NCBI RefSeq assembly: GCF_001439845.1
Contig: NZ_JYLO01000012.1
Coordinates: forward strand, 62,001-126,000
Direction of reading: 5' to 3'
DNA length: 64,000 bases
From: Pseudomonas lactis
GTDB lineage: Bacteria; Pseudomonadota; Gammaproteobacteria; Pseudomonadales; Pseudomonadaceae
The notes below the pieces were generated by a model, which ran no database searches, was not told where the DNA came from, and was given only the letters and a program-made list of their open reading frames with translations. Both the position numbers and the translations under genes were made by a program. Positions 24,703 through 32,888 of the stretch are shown one piece after another (within the stretch, counting starts at the first letter, position 1; every line of letters begins with the position of its first letter).

Positions 24703-24966
24703 ATGAAGGATCATTCGACCAGAGCCGAGATCAGCGAAAAAGTGATCCAGCTATTCGTCGATATCATCGGTTTTATCGACCGAAGCGAAGTGACGGAGCA
24801 AACCGACTTCATCCATGACTTCGACATCATTGATGACGACCTGACGTGCTTTGTCATGCAGATCAAATGGCAGTTCAAGCTGCAAGCGACGCAGGAGGAT
24901 TGGGATCACATCACGACCATCAAGCAGATAGTCGATCTGATCGAGCGCAGATCAAGCCCTTTGTAG
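24703..24966 (+). CDS. Acyl-carrier-like (DUF1493-type) small protein lacking the serine
   Basis: 87 residues from the ATG at 24703. It has the pattern of a carrier protein: helix 1 ISEKVIQLFVDIIGF, then TEQTDFIHDFDIIDDDL, helix 2 VMQIKWQFKL and a last helix IKQIVDLIERR. Aligned with ACP ([20 protein letters not shown]), the phosphopantetheine serine is replaced by aspartate, as in DUF1493-like proteins, so no prosthetic group is expected. Codons are visibly less GC-rich than in neighbouring genes, hinting at transfer. It is an orphan between two REP doublets with no biosynthetic partner nearby. Function unknown. Confidence 0.62.
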   Translation: MKDHSTRAEISEKVIQLFVDIIGFIDRSEVTEQTDFIHDFDIIDDDLTCFVMQIKWQFKLQATQEDWDHITTIKQIVDLIERRSSPL

Positions 24967-25061
24967 GAGCGAGCTTGCTCGCGAAGAACGCCAACGGTGA
25001 CGCTGGCATCCTGAATGCACGCGGCGCCCTCAGGTCTTTCGCGAGCAAGCTCGCTCCTACA
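24963..25061. repeat. REP doublet (REPIN), GCGAGC type
   Basis: Inverted pair of GGAGCGAGCTTGCTCGCG cores that starts within the last codon and stop of the carrier-like gene. Confidence 0.92.
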
Positions 25062-25095
25062 GGGGGCGGCGGGCAAGCGGTGAGGCCACTGACGC

Positions 25096-25120
25096 CATCG
25101 CAGGCAAGCCAGCTCCCACA
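25096..25120. repeat. Solitary REP arm, GCTGGC type
   Basis: A single CGCAGGCAAGCCAGCTCCC copy without a partner, only about 35 bases from a GCGAGC-type doublet. It looks like a half-element or the remains of a doublet. Confidence 0.8.
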
Positions 25121-25153
25121 GTTGACCGCGTCGCTCGGGCAGTGCGCGATCGC

Positions 25154-25615
25154 TCAGCCACCATTTTTGCCATTGGTGTCCAACTGCCCCAACGGCACCC
25201 GCCGCTCTATGGCGCTGGACAAAATAATCGAGGTCTTGCTGAAGCCGAACTTCGCTACCCGATTAATCAGGTTTTCCAGCTCGGGCATCGAGCCCACCGC
25301 CGCTTGCATGATCACGCACGGGTCGCCGGTGACGCGGTGGCATTCGGTCAGTTCGGGAATTTGCGCCAGGGCGTCGTACACCTTTTGGCTGCCATGGTTG
25401 GTCAGCCGCAACTCGATCACGCATTGAATCGGCAAACCCACTTTGGATAAATCCACCTTGGCCTGGTACCCGGTGATCACGCCGCTGGCCTCAAGCTTGG
25501 CCACGCGTTCGGCCACGGCGGGGGCGGAGAGGTTTACGGTGCGTGCCAGTTGCGCGTAGGAAGCGCGGCCATCTGCAAGCAGGGCGCTGAGGAGCATGCG
25601 GTCGTATTTGTCCAT
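25154..25615 (-). CDS. Lrp/AsnC family transcriptional regulator
   Basis: 153 residues from the ATG at 25615 (MDKYDRMLLSALLADGRASY). Winged helix-turn-helix at about 4-55 (LARTVNLSAPAVAERVAKLE), AsnC domain at about 65-140 (ECHRVTGDPCVIMQAAVGSM). It is divergent from the EamA exporter gene with about 160 bases between starts. That arrangement suggests it controls the exporter, possibly in response to an amino acid. Inference from context only. Confidence 0.9.
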   Translation of the reverse strand: MDKYDRMLLSALLADGRASYAQLARTVNLSAPAVAERVAKLEASGVITGYQAKVDLSKVGLPIQCVIELRLTNHGSQKVYDALAQIPELTECHRVTGDPCVIMQAAVGSMPELENLINRVAKFGFSKTSIILSSAIERRVPLGQLDTNGKNGG

Positions 25616-25775
25616 GATAAGGCTCCGGTTGCGCATCGCTTTCGAAAGCACGGTTTATAGCCTTGATAACCATGGTTTGAGAAGTGTATTGGCGTTTTAA
25701 ACAGGTTTTGTAACTTAAGTTTATCCACCTTCGTTTCTAGAATAAGTCTCCCATTTCCTGCCATAGAGCCGCCCA

Positions 25776-26672
25776 ATGCCTGGCCCACGTCGCTTTCCCT
25801 TACCGTTGATCGCCGCCTTTTTTGCGTTGTATGTGATCTGGGGTTCCACCTACCTGGTGATCCGCATTGGCGTGGAGTACTGGCCGCCGTTGTTGCTGGC
25901 GGGCATTCGGTTTTGCACGGCGGGCGCGTTGATGTACGGCTTTCTCAGGTGGCGCGGGGTGCCGGCGCCGACCTGGCCGCAGTGGAAGGCGGCCGGGATG
26001 ATCGGCATTTTGCTGCTCACCGTGGGCAATGGTGGCGTGAGTGTGGCCGAACATATGGGCGTGTCATCCGGCGTGGCCGCGCTGGCGGTGGCGACGGTGC
26101 CGCTGTTTACCTTGCTGTGTGGGTTTTTCTGGGGCGCACGTAATACACGGCTGGAATGGGCCGGGGTGCTGCTGGGGATCATCGGCATTGCCATGCTCAA
26201 CATGGGCAGTACCTTGCAGTCGAGTCCCTTGGGCGCGGTGTTGCTGTTGATGGCGGCGGCGTCCTGGGCCTTCGGCTCGGTGTGGAGCCGCCACTTGCCG
26301 CTGCCCCAAGGCGCCATGGCCAGCGCCGCGGAAATGCTCGTGGCTGGCGTGGCGCTGCTGATCGTCAGCGCATTGTCTGGCGAGCACCTGCAGGCCATGC
26401 CGCCGCTGGAAGGCTGGCTGGCCCTGGCGTACCTCACGGTGTTCGGCTCGATCATTGCCTTCAACGCTTATATGTACTTGCTCAAGCACGTCCGCCCGGC
26501 GGCGGCGACCAGCTATGCCTATGTGAACCCGGCCGTGGCCGTGTTACTGGGGATTGTGTTCGTGGGTGAGAGCATCGGCCTGGAAGAAGCCCTGGCAATG
26601 CTGGTGATCATCAGCGCGGTGTTGCTGATCAGCCTGCCCCAATGGCGCAAGCCCAAACCCGAAATAAGGTAA
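25776..26672 (+). CDS. EamA/DMT-family exporter (YedA-like)
   Basis: 298-residue inner-membrane protein with ten predicted helices forming two EamA repeats (about 8-140 and 152-290). YVIWGSTYLVIRIGVEYWPPLLLAGIRF at the start and SYAYVNPAVAVLLGIVFVGE near the end are signature segments of the YedA group. Members export amino acids or related metabolites. Substrate unknown; a divergent Lrp-type regulator favours an amino-acid substrate. The ATG at 25776 has only a weak ribosome site. Confidence 0.85.
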   Translation: MPGPRRFPLPLIAAFFALYVIWGSTYLVIRIGVEYWPPLLLAGIRFCTAGALMYGFLRWRGVPAPTWPQWKAAGMIGILLLTVGNGGVSVAEHMGVSSGVAALAVATVPLFTLLCGFFWGARNTRLEWAGVLLGIIGIAMLNMGSTLQSSPLGAVLLLMAAASWAFGSVWSRHLPLPQGAMASAAEMLVAGVALLIVSALSGEHLQAMPPLEGWLALAYLTVFGSIIAFNAYMYLLKHVRPAAATSYAYVNPAVAVLLGIVFVGESIGLEEALAMLVIISAVLLISLPQWRKPKPEIR

Positions 26673-26720
26673 ACTGCCGCGCATTACGCCCTTGCGCTGA
26701 ATTTTTCCTACGGTAACTAC

Positions 26721-28055
26721 ATGACTTTCGCCACCCTTGGCCTGATCGAACCCTTGCTGCGCGCCCTTGAGACGCTTGGCTACCAGACCCCGACGCCGGT
26801 GCAGGCCCAAGCCATTCCGGCCGTGCTGGCCGGTCGCGACCTGATGGCCGCGGCCCAGACCGGCACCGGCAAGACCGCAGGTTTCGCTTTGCCGCTGCTG
26901 CAACTGTTGACCATGGAAGGGCCGAAAGTCGCCGCCAACTCGGCGCGTGCGCTGATCCTGTGCCCGACTCGCGAACTGGCCGAGCAAGTACACGCCAGCG
27001 TTGCCGAGTACGCCCAACATCTGCCGCTGACCACTTACGCGGTGTACGGCGGCGTGAGCATCAACCCGCAGATGATGAAGCTGCGCAAGGGTGTGGACAT
27101 TCTGGTCGCCACCCCTGGCCGCCTGATCGACCTGTTCCGCCAGAACGCGCTGAAGCTCAACCAGCTGCAAACCCTGGTGCTGGATGAAGCCGACCGTATG
27201 CTCGACCTGGGCTTCTCCGAAGAACTGGCGAACATCTACCGCATGTTGCCGAAAAAGCGCCAGACCCTGCTGTTCTCCGCGACTTTCTCCGATGACATCC
27301 GCCTGCTGGCCGGGCAGATGCTCAACGACCCGCTGAGCATCGAAGTCAGCCCGCGCAACGTCGCCGCCAACACCGTCAAGCAGTGGGTGGTGCCGGTGGA
27401 CAAGAAGCGCAAGCCGGAACTGTTTGTGCACCTGATGCGCAAGGGCCGTTGGAAGCAAGTGCTGGTGTTCGCCAAGACCCGCAACGGCGTAGACGCCTTG
27501 GTGGACAAGTTGCAGGGCCTGGGGATCAACGCCGACGGCATCCATGGCGACAAACCCCAAGCCACCCGCCAACGCGCACTGGACCGCTTCAAGGCCAGCG
27601 ACGTGCAGATCCTGGTGGCTACTGATGTAGCGGCCCGTGGCCTGGATATCGAAGACCTGCCGCTGGTGGTCAACTTTGACCTGCCGATCGTGGCCGAAGA
27701 CTACATCCACCGCATTGGCCGTACCGGGCGTGCGGGCAACACCGGTGAGGCGATTTCCCTGGTGTGTGCCGATGAGGTGAACATGCTCTCGGCCATCGAG
27801 ATGCTGACCCGCCAGACCCTCACGCGCAAAATGGAACCGGACTTCGAGCCCGAGCACCGCGTGCCGGATACCGATGCCAGCGGGCAGGTGGTGAAGAAAC
27901 CGAAAAAGCCGAAGAAGCCTAAGGCCTCTGGCGGTGGCGGCAAGCGCAACCTGGGCAAGTGGGTGGACAGTGGGGAAGTGGCCCCAGCTGAGCCTTCGAT
28001 CAAGCCGGTGCGCAAGGTGCCGGTGTTTAACACCGGGCCGCGTAAGAAGAAGTGA
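26721..28055 (+). CDS. rhlE: DEAD-box RNA helicase RhlE
   Basis: 444-residue ATP-dependent RNA helicase. Q motif GYQTPTPVQAQAIP, motif I AAQTGTGKTAG, Ia PTRELAEQV, II DEADRMLD, III SATF, IV-V VLVFAKTRN and ATDVAARGLDIEDL, VI HRIGRTGR. The C-terminal extension (about 375-444) is rich in Lys and Pro (KKPKKPKKPKASGGGGKR) and probably binds RNA. RhlE proteins act in ribosome assembly and RNA turnover, often with RNase E. Monocistronic; a REP doublet follows the stop. Confidence 0.93.
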   Translation: MTFATLGLIEPLLRALETLGYQTPTPVQAQAIPAVLAGRDLMAAAQTGTGKTAGFALPLLQLLTMEGPKVAANSARALILCPTRELAEQVHASVAEYAQHLPLTTYAVYGGVSINPQMMKLRKGVDILVATPGRLIDLFRQNALKLNQLQTLVLDEADRMLDLGFSEELANIYRMLPKKRQTLLFSATFSDDIRLLAGQMLNDPLSIEVSPRNVAANTVKQWVVPVDKKRKPELFVHLMRKGRWKQVLVFAKTRNGVDALVDKLQGLGINADGIHGDKPQATRQRALDRFKASDVQILVATDVAARGLDIEDLPLVVNFDLPIVAEDYIHRIGRTGRAGNTGEAISLVCADEVNMLSAIEMLTRQTLTRKMEPDFEPEHRVPDTDASGQVVKKPKKPKKPKASGGGGKRNLGKWVDSGEVAPAEPSIKPVRKVPVFNTGPRKKK

Positions 28056-28078
28056 TTTTGCGCTGTGGCTGATGGCCT

Positions 28079-28152
28079 CATCGCAGGCAAGCCAGCTCCC
28101 ACCTTTTGAATTGTGAACACAGTCAAAGGTGGGAGCTGGCTTGCCTGCGATG
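28079..28152. repeat. REP doublet (REPIN), GCTGGC type, reversed arm order
   Basis: CGCAGGCAAGCCAGCTCCC followed by its complement, in reversed arm order and with a short spacer. It lies between the convergent rhlE and flavoprotein genes. Confidence 0.9.
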
Positions 28153-28176
28153 GCGGCCTTAAGTCCACCGCAGCGC

Positions 28177-29403
28177 TCAGCGGTTAAGCCATTCCAACAT
28201 CCCCAGCCCAGCCGCCCGGCCACTGGCAAAACAGCCGGTCAGCAAATACCCACCGGTCGGCGCTTCCCAATCGAGCATTTCCCCCGCACAGAACACCCCA
28301 GGCAATGGCTTGAGCATCAACCGCTCATCCAGCGCTTCAAACGGCACACCACCGGCCGTGCTGATCGCCTCATCCATCGGCCGCGTCCTCACCAGCGTCA
28401 GCGGCAACGCTTTGATATCCACCGCCAATTGCGCCGGATCGGTGAAGTGTTCAGCGGGCGTCAGCTCGCGCAATAACGCCGCCTTCACGCCATCCAATCC
28501 CAACTGACTGTGCAAATGCTTGCTCATCGACCGCGAGCCACGGGGCTTGGCCAATGCGGCCTGCACCTTGTCCAACGGCTTGCTGGGCAGCAAATCGATA
28601 TGCACCGTGGCCGCACCGTCGCGGTTGATCGCTTCGCGAATCGGCGCTGACAAGGCGTAGATCAAGCTGCCTTCAATACCGGTGGCAGTGATCACACACT
28701 CGCCCAGCCGAGGTTTGTCGTCTGCCAAGCCAATGGCGACGTTTTTCAACGGTGCGCCCGCGAATTTGCTGACCATCAACTCGCTCCATGCCGACACTTC
28801 AAACCCGCAGTTGCTCGGTTGCAGCCGCACATAGGGCAGGCCTTTGCCTTCAAACAGGTTAAGCCACGCACCGTCGGAGCCCAGGCGCGACCAACTGCCG
28901 CCGCCCAGGGCCAGTAGCACGGCGTCGCTGTGGACAACTTTTTCGCCCTCCGGGCTGTGGATAAGTAAATCGCCCTCGGCATTCCAACCCGTCCAACGAT
29001 GCCGGGTGTGGATAACCACACCTTGCTCCCGCAGGCGCTTGAGCCAGGCGCGCAACAGGGGCGCGGCTTTCATATCGGTAGGAAATACGCGGCCAGAGGT
29101 GCCGACAAAAGTTTGAATGCCCAGGCCATGAATCCATTCGCACAACGTCTCGGCGCCAAAGCTGCGCAGTAGCGGTGCCATGTGCGGGGCGCGTTCGGCA
29201 TAGCGCGACAGAAACGCCGGGTACGCCTCGGAGTGGGTGATATTCATGCCGCCCACGCCTGCCAGCAGGAACTTGCGCCCCACCGATGGCATGCCGTCGT
29301 ACAGGTCCACGCGCACGCCCGCCTGGCTCAAGACTTCGGCGGCCATCAGCCCGGCGGGGCCACCGCCGATAATGGAGACGTGGTGGGCAGAAGTCTGAGG
29401 CAT
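28177..29403 (-). CDS. BaiN/HI0933-like FAD-dependent oxidoreductase
   Basis: 408-residue flavoprotein (TIGR03862-like subgroup). The dinucleotide-binding fold IIGGGPAGLMAAEVLSQAG is at residues about 10-28. GRKFLLAGVGGMNITHSE, GRVFPTDMKAAPLLRAW and the C-terminal GVPFEALDERLMLKPLPGVFCAGEMLDWEAPTGGYLLTG are family hallmarks; the last closes the FAD site. The physiological substrate is unknown for this subgroup. Two perfect DnaA-box sequences fall inside its coding region at 28956 and 29007. Confidence 0.88.
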   Translation of the reverse strand: MPQTSAHHVSIIGGGPAGLMAAEVLSQAGVRVDLYDGMPSVGRKFLLAGVGGMNITHSEAYPAFLSRYAERAPHMAPLLRSFGAETLCEWIHGLGIQTFVGTSGRVFPTDMKAAPLLRAWLKRLREQGVVIHTRHRWTGWNAEGDLLIHSPEGEKVVHSDAVLLALGGGSWSRLGSDGAWLNLFEGKGLPYVRLQPSNCGFEVSAWSELMVSKFAGAPLKNVAIGLADDKPRLGECVITATGIEGSLIYALSAPIREAINRDGAATVHIDLLPSKPLDKVQAALAKPRGSRSMSKHLHSQLGLDGVKAALLRELTPAEHFTDPAQLAVDIKALPLTLVRTRPMDEAISTAGGVPFEALDERLMLKPLPGVFCAGEMLDWEAPTGGYLLTGCFASGRAAGLGMLEWLNR

Positions 29404-29529
29404 GGGCAGGGCTACGGTGATATGAATAGGCCGAGCATTCTACCCGACCACGACGGCGCTGCCTGATCAAAAAACGTACACTTTCCTACAGGCCATACGG
29501 CCAAACGCTTGCAGCCGCTTACGCTCAAG

Positions 29530-29538
29530 TTATCCACA
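29530..29538. promoter_or_regulatory. Intergenic DnaA-box sequence
   Basis: A perfect TTATCCACA lies in the gap between the deacetylase-like and flavoprotein genes. Two further perfect copies on the opposite strand are at 28956-28964 and 29007-29015, inside the flavoprotein gene. There is no AT-rich unwinding region, so this is not an origin. It may be fortuitous or a titration cluster. Confidence 0.35.
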
Positions 29539-29574
29539 GGCCGTTCCACAGGCATTGTGGGTAACGCTCACACT

Positions 29575-30495
29575 TCAATGACAGCCTGATGACGTCCATA
29601 CCCGTTGTGCGCTGTGGTGCAAGATGCCGTGGCGGCGGGCGAGGGCGGGGCGGTCCTTGCTGTAGCCGCCACCGATCACGCCCATCACTGGAATGTCGCG
29701 GCCCAGGCAGTGGCGCATCACGCTTTCATCACGGGCGGCGACGCCGGCGTCTGTCAGCTTGAGGTAACCAAGGGCGTCGTCCTTGTGCACATCCACGCCG
29801 GCGTCGTACAGCACCAGGTCTGGCTGGTAGAGCGGCAGCAGGTAGTTGAGCGCGTCATCCACCACCTTGAGGTAGTCCGCATCGCCCATGCCCATGGGCA
29901 GCGGGATGTCCCAGTCGCTCTGGGCCTTGCGGGTCGGGAAGTTCTTTTCGCAGTGCAGCGACACGGTGATGGCGTCCGGCGTGTCGTGCAGGATGCGTGC
30001 AGTGCCGTCGCCCTGGTGCACGTCGCAATCGAAGATCAGCACACGATTGACCCGGCCGCTGGCCAACAGGTAATGGCTGATCACCGCCAGGTCATTAAAA
30101 ATGCAGAAACCGGCCGGATAATCGTAATGGGCATGGTGGGTGCCGCCCGCCAAATGGCAGGCCAGGCCATGTTCCAGGGCCTGTTCAGCCGCCAGGATCG
30201 AGCCGCCCACCGCCCGCACCGTGCGCCGGGCCAGGGCTTCGCTCCAGGGCAGGCCGAGGCGGCGTTGGTCTTCGCGGGACAGTTCGCCGCCCATGTAGCG
30301 TTCGATATACCCAGGTTCATGGGCCAGGGCCAAAATGTCTGCCGGGCACAGCGACGGGCGCAGCAATTGGCTGTCTTCGGTGAGGCCGCTGTCCACCAGG
30401 TGGTCACGCAACAGGCGAAACTTGTCCATGGGGAACCGGTGGTCCGCCGGGAACTCAGGGCTGTAGTCTTCGTGGTAGATCAATGGCAAGGGCAT
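29575..30495 (-). CDS. Histone deacetylase-like (AcuC/AphA superfamily) amidohydrolase
   Basis: 306 residues from the ATG at 30495 (MPLPLIYHEDYSPEFP); the frame extends 16 codons upstream without conservation. Zn2+-site and charge-relay motifs of the arginase/deacetylase fold are present: GGTHHAHYDYPAGFCIFNDLA, FDCDVHQGDGTA, and VLYDAGVDVHKDD. GVIGGGYSKD closes the active site. Bacterial members deacetylate acetylpolyamines, acetoin-pathway proteins or small amides; the substrate is not determined here. It is divergent from the GNAT acetyltransferase gene with 76 bases between starts, an acetyl-adding/acetyl-removing pair. Confidence 0.87.
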   Translation of the reverse strand: MPLPLIYHEDYSPEFPADHRFPMDKFRLLRDHLVDSGLTEDSQLLRPSLCPADILALAHEPGYIERYMGGELSREDQRRLGLPWSEALARRTVRAVGGSILAAEQALEHGLACHLAGGTHHAHYDYPAGFCIFNDLAVISHYLLASGRVNRVLIFDCDVHQGDGTARILHDTPDAITVSLHCEKNFPTRKAQSDWDIPLPMGMGDADYLKVVDDALNYLLPLYQPDLVLYDAGVDVHKDDALGYLKLTDAGVAARDESVMRHCLGRDIPVMGVIGGGYSKDRPALARRHGILHHSAQRVWTSSGCH

Positions 30496-30571
30496 GGGAT
30501 TTTCTGACGGGAACCTGCGAAGGATCTTAACAGCGCTGTACACTCACGCACATGGCAAGGCAGGGGGACCC

Positions 30572-31141
30572 ATGGAGCCGATACTGGAATTGGAAAGTGC
30601 ACGCTTGGTGCTGCGCCAATGGCGCGACAGCGACTTGCCGGACTTTGCGCGCATGTGCGCCGACCCGCAGGTGATGCGCTACTTCCCGGCGCAATTGAGC
30701 CACTTGGAAAGCGCGGCGCTGATCGGCCGGATACGCGGGCATTTTGCTGAATATGGCTTTGGTTTCTGGGCTTTGCAGCGCAAGGACACCGGTGAGTTTA
30801 TCGGCCTGACGGGCCTTGCGAATGTCAGCTTCGAAGCCGGCTTTACCCCGGCGGTGGAAATCGGCTGGCGCCTGGCCCGTGAGCATTGGGGCCTGGGTTA
30901 TGCCAGTGAGGCCGCCTGGACGGCGTTGCGCTGTGGTTTTGACCGCCTGCAACTGGACGAAATCCTGGCTTTCACCACCGAGAGCAATCTGCCCTCACAA
31001 AAAGTCATGCAGGCCATCGGTATGCATTACGATCCGCAGGCAGATTTTGAACACCCGAAAGTCGCAGCCGGTGACCCGCTGCGCCCTCACGTGTTGTACC
31101 GCATCACCCGCGCCCAATGGTTGGACACGCTGCACGGATAA
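30572..31141 (+). CDS. GNAT family N-acetyltransferase (RimJ/RimL type)
   Basis: 189 residues from the ATG at 30572, preceded by AGGGGGA. It contains ESARLVLRQWRDSDLPDFARM at the start, the acetyl-CoA site EIGWRLAREHWGLGYASEAA (about 90-110), and EILAFTTESNLPSQKVMQAIGM near the end, typical of RimJ/RimL-like enzymes that acetylate protein N-termini or small amines. Substrate unknown. It is divergent from the deacetylase-like gene, and a REP doublet follows. Confidence 0.87.
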   Translation: MEPILELESARLVLRQWRDSDLPDFARMCADPQVMRYFPAQLSHLESAALIGRIRGHFAEYGFGFWALQRKDTGEFIGLTGLANVSFEAGFTPAVEIGWRLAREHWGLGYASEAAWTALRCGFDRLQLDEILAFTTESNLPSQKVMQAIGMHYDPQADFEHPKVAAGDPLRPHVLYRITRAQWLDTLHG

Positions 31142-31168
31142 GCAGGCGGTCATGCTCAACAGAAACCT

Positions 31169-31266
31169 GTAGGAGCGAGCTTGCTCGCGAAGAACGCAAG
31201 AGCGCTGCGGTAAACCAGAAGCGCTGCGTCATCGTTAACGACCTTCGCGAGCAAGCTCGCTCCTAC
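31169..31266. repeat. REP doublet (REPIN), GCGAGC type
   Basis: Inverted pair of GGAGCGAGCTTGCTCGCG cores between the GNAT and tesB genes, ending about 35 bases before the tesB start. Confidence 0.92.
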
Positions 31267-31300
31267 AGGTAGATACCGTTTTGCTTTGAGGAGAGTTTCA

Positions 31301-32170
31301 ATGAGCCAAGTATTGGAAGATCTGGTGGACTTGCTGACCCTGGAGCCGATCGAGGAAAACCTCTTTCGCGGCCGCAGCCAGGACCTGGGCTTTCGCCAGT
31401 TGTTCGGCGGCCAAGTGCTCGGCCAGTCGCTGTCAGCGGCCAGCCAGACCGTAGACGAAGCGCGGCATGTGCATTCCCTGCACGGTTATTTCCTGCGCCC
31501 TGGCGATGCGGCCTTGCCGGTGGTGTATTCGGTAGACCGCGTGCGCGATGGCGGCAGTTTCAGCACGCGTCGTGTCACCGCGATTCAAAAGGGCAACCCG
31601 ATCTTCACCTGCACGACCTCCTTCCAGTACGACGAAGAAGGCTTTGAGCACCAGACCACCATGCCGGTGGTAGTGGGCCCGGAAAACCTGCCGTCGGAGC
31701 TGGAGCTGACCCAGCAACGTGCGCACCTGATCCCCGAGCACATGCGCGACAAGCTGCTGTGCCCCAAGCCCATCGAAGTGCGCCCGGTCACCGAAAAAGA
31801 CCCGTTCAACCCGCAGCCGTCCGACCCGGTCAAGTACGTGTGGTTTCGTGCCGACGGGGCCTTGGCGGACACGCCGGCGCTGCATAAATACCTGTTGGCC
31901 TATGCCTCGGACTTCGGCCTGTTGACCACCTCGTTGCTGCCCCATGGCAAGACTGTGTGGCAGAAAGACATGCAGGTCGCCAGCCTCGATCACGCGCTGT
32001 GGTTCCACGCCGACCTGCGTGCCGATGACTGGTTGCTGTACGCCATGGACAGCCCGTGGGCCGGCAACTCCCGGGGTTTCTCCCGGGGCAGCGTGTACAA
32101 CCGCGCCGGGCAATTGGTGGCGTCGGTGACCCAGGAAGGTTTGATCCGCCATCGCAAGGATTGGGCATGA
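31301..32170 (+). CDS. tesB: Acyl-CoA thioesterase II
   Basis: 289-residue double hot-dog thioesterase that hydrolyses medium- and long-chain acyl-CoA. I use the ATG at 31301 (MSQVLEDLVDLLTLEPIEEN) after GAGGAGAG. Signatures: FRGRSQDLGFRQLFGGQVLGQSL, HSLHGYFLRPGD, DGGSFSTRRVTAIQKG, and the second-domain SLDHALWFHADLRADDWLLY with its conserved aspartate. The stop overlaps the HAD gene start by 4 bases (ATGA), so the two are translationally coupled. Confidence 0.94.
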   Translation: MSQVLEDLVDLLTLEPIEENLFRGRSQDLGFRQLFGGQVLGQSLSAASQTVDEARHVHSLHGYFLRPGDAALPVVYSVDRVRDGGSFSTRRVTAIQKGNPIFTCTTSFQYDEEGFEHQTTMPVVVGPENLPSELELTQQRAHLIPEHMRDKLLCPKPIEVRPVTEKDPFNPQPSDPVKYVWFRADGALADTPALHKYLLAYASDFGLLTTSLLPHGKTVWQKDMQVASLDHALWFHADLRADDWLLYAMDSPWAGNSRGFSRGSVYNRAGQLVASVTQEGLIRHRKDWA

Positions 32171-32754
32171 GCCTCTGCGACGTTAAGCACTGGGTGTTCG
32201 ACATGGACGGCACGCTCACGGTGGCGGTGCATGACTTTGCGGCTATCCGCGAGGCGCTGGACATTCCACCCGAAGACGACATCCTCACGCACTTGGCGGC
32301 CTTGCCGGCGCAGGAGGCCGCGGCCAAGCATGCCTGGTTGCTGGAGCACGAGCGCGAGCTGGCCCTGGGTTCGGTGGCGGCGCAGGGCGCGGTGGAGTTG
32401 GTACAGGAATTGGCCGCTCGCGGTTATCGCCTGGGCATCCTGACGCGCAATGCGCGGGAGCTGGCGCATATCACCCTGGAGGCGATAGGCCTGGCGGACT
32501 GCTTTGCCATTGAGGATGTGCTGGGGCGCGATGATGCGCCGCACAAGCCGGATCCGGGTGGGTTACTGAAGCTGGCGGCGGCTTGGGACATATCACCCAA
32601 CGAAATGGTGATGGTGGGGGATTATCGCTTTGACCTGGATTGTGGTCGGGCAGCGGGGGCCAAGACGGTGTTGGTGAACTTGCCGGAGAACCCGTGGCCG
32701 GAATTGGCGGATTGGCATGCCGAGGATTGTGCGGCGCTGCGCCGAATGATTTGA
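32167..32754 (+). CDS. HAD-superfamily phosphatase (subfamily IA)
   Basis: 195 residues. Motif I VFDMDGTLT (nucleophile aspartate near residue 13), motif II ILTRNARELA, motif III lysine in HKPDPGGLLK and motif IV MVGDYRFDLDCGRAAG are all present, so an active phosphatase is expected. A small alpha-helical cap lies between motifs I and II, as in phosphoglycolate-phosphatase-like enzymes. Substrate unknown. The start overlaps the tesB stop (ATGA). Confidence 0.88.
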   Translation: MSLCDVKHWVFDMDGTLTVAVHDFAAIREALDIPPEDDILTHLAALPAQEAAAKHAWLLEHERELALGSVAAQGAVELVQELAARGYRLGILTRNARELAHITLEAIGLADCFAIEDVLGRDDAPHKPDPGGLLKLAAAWDISPNEMVMVGDYRFDLDCGRAAGAKTVLVNLPENPWPELADWHAEDCAALRRMI

Positions 32755-32776
32755 ATCGGCTAGCGCAAATCCAATT

Positions 32777-32866
32777 GTGGGAGCGGGCTTGCTCGCGAAT
32801 GCAGAGTGTCAGTCGCCAGATAGGTTGACTGGTGCACCGCATTCGCGAGCAAGCCCGCTCCCACAT
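32777..32866. repeat. REP doublet (REPIN), GCGGGC type
   Basis: Inverted pair of GGGAGCGGGCTTGCTCGCG cores between the convergent HAD and alpha/beta-hydrolase genes. Confidence 0.92.
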
Positions 32867-32888
32867 TTTTATTGGGTTTCGTCAGTGA

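Noticed and set aside
28956..29538. DnaA boxes taken as a replication origin
   Set aside because: There is no AT-rich unwinding element, no dnaA/dnaN/gyrB or parAB neighbourhood and two boxes are inside a coding gene.
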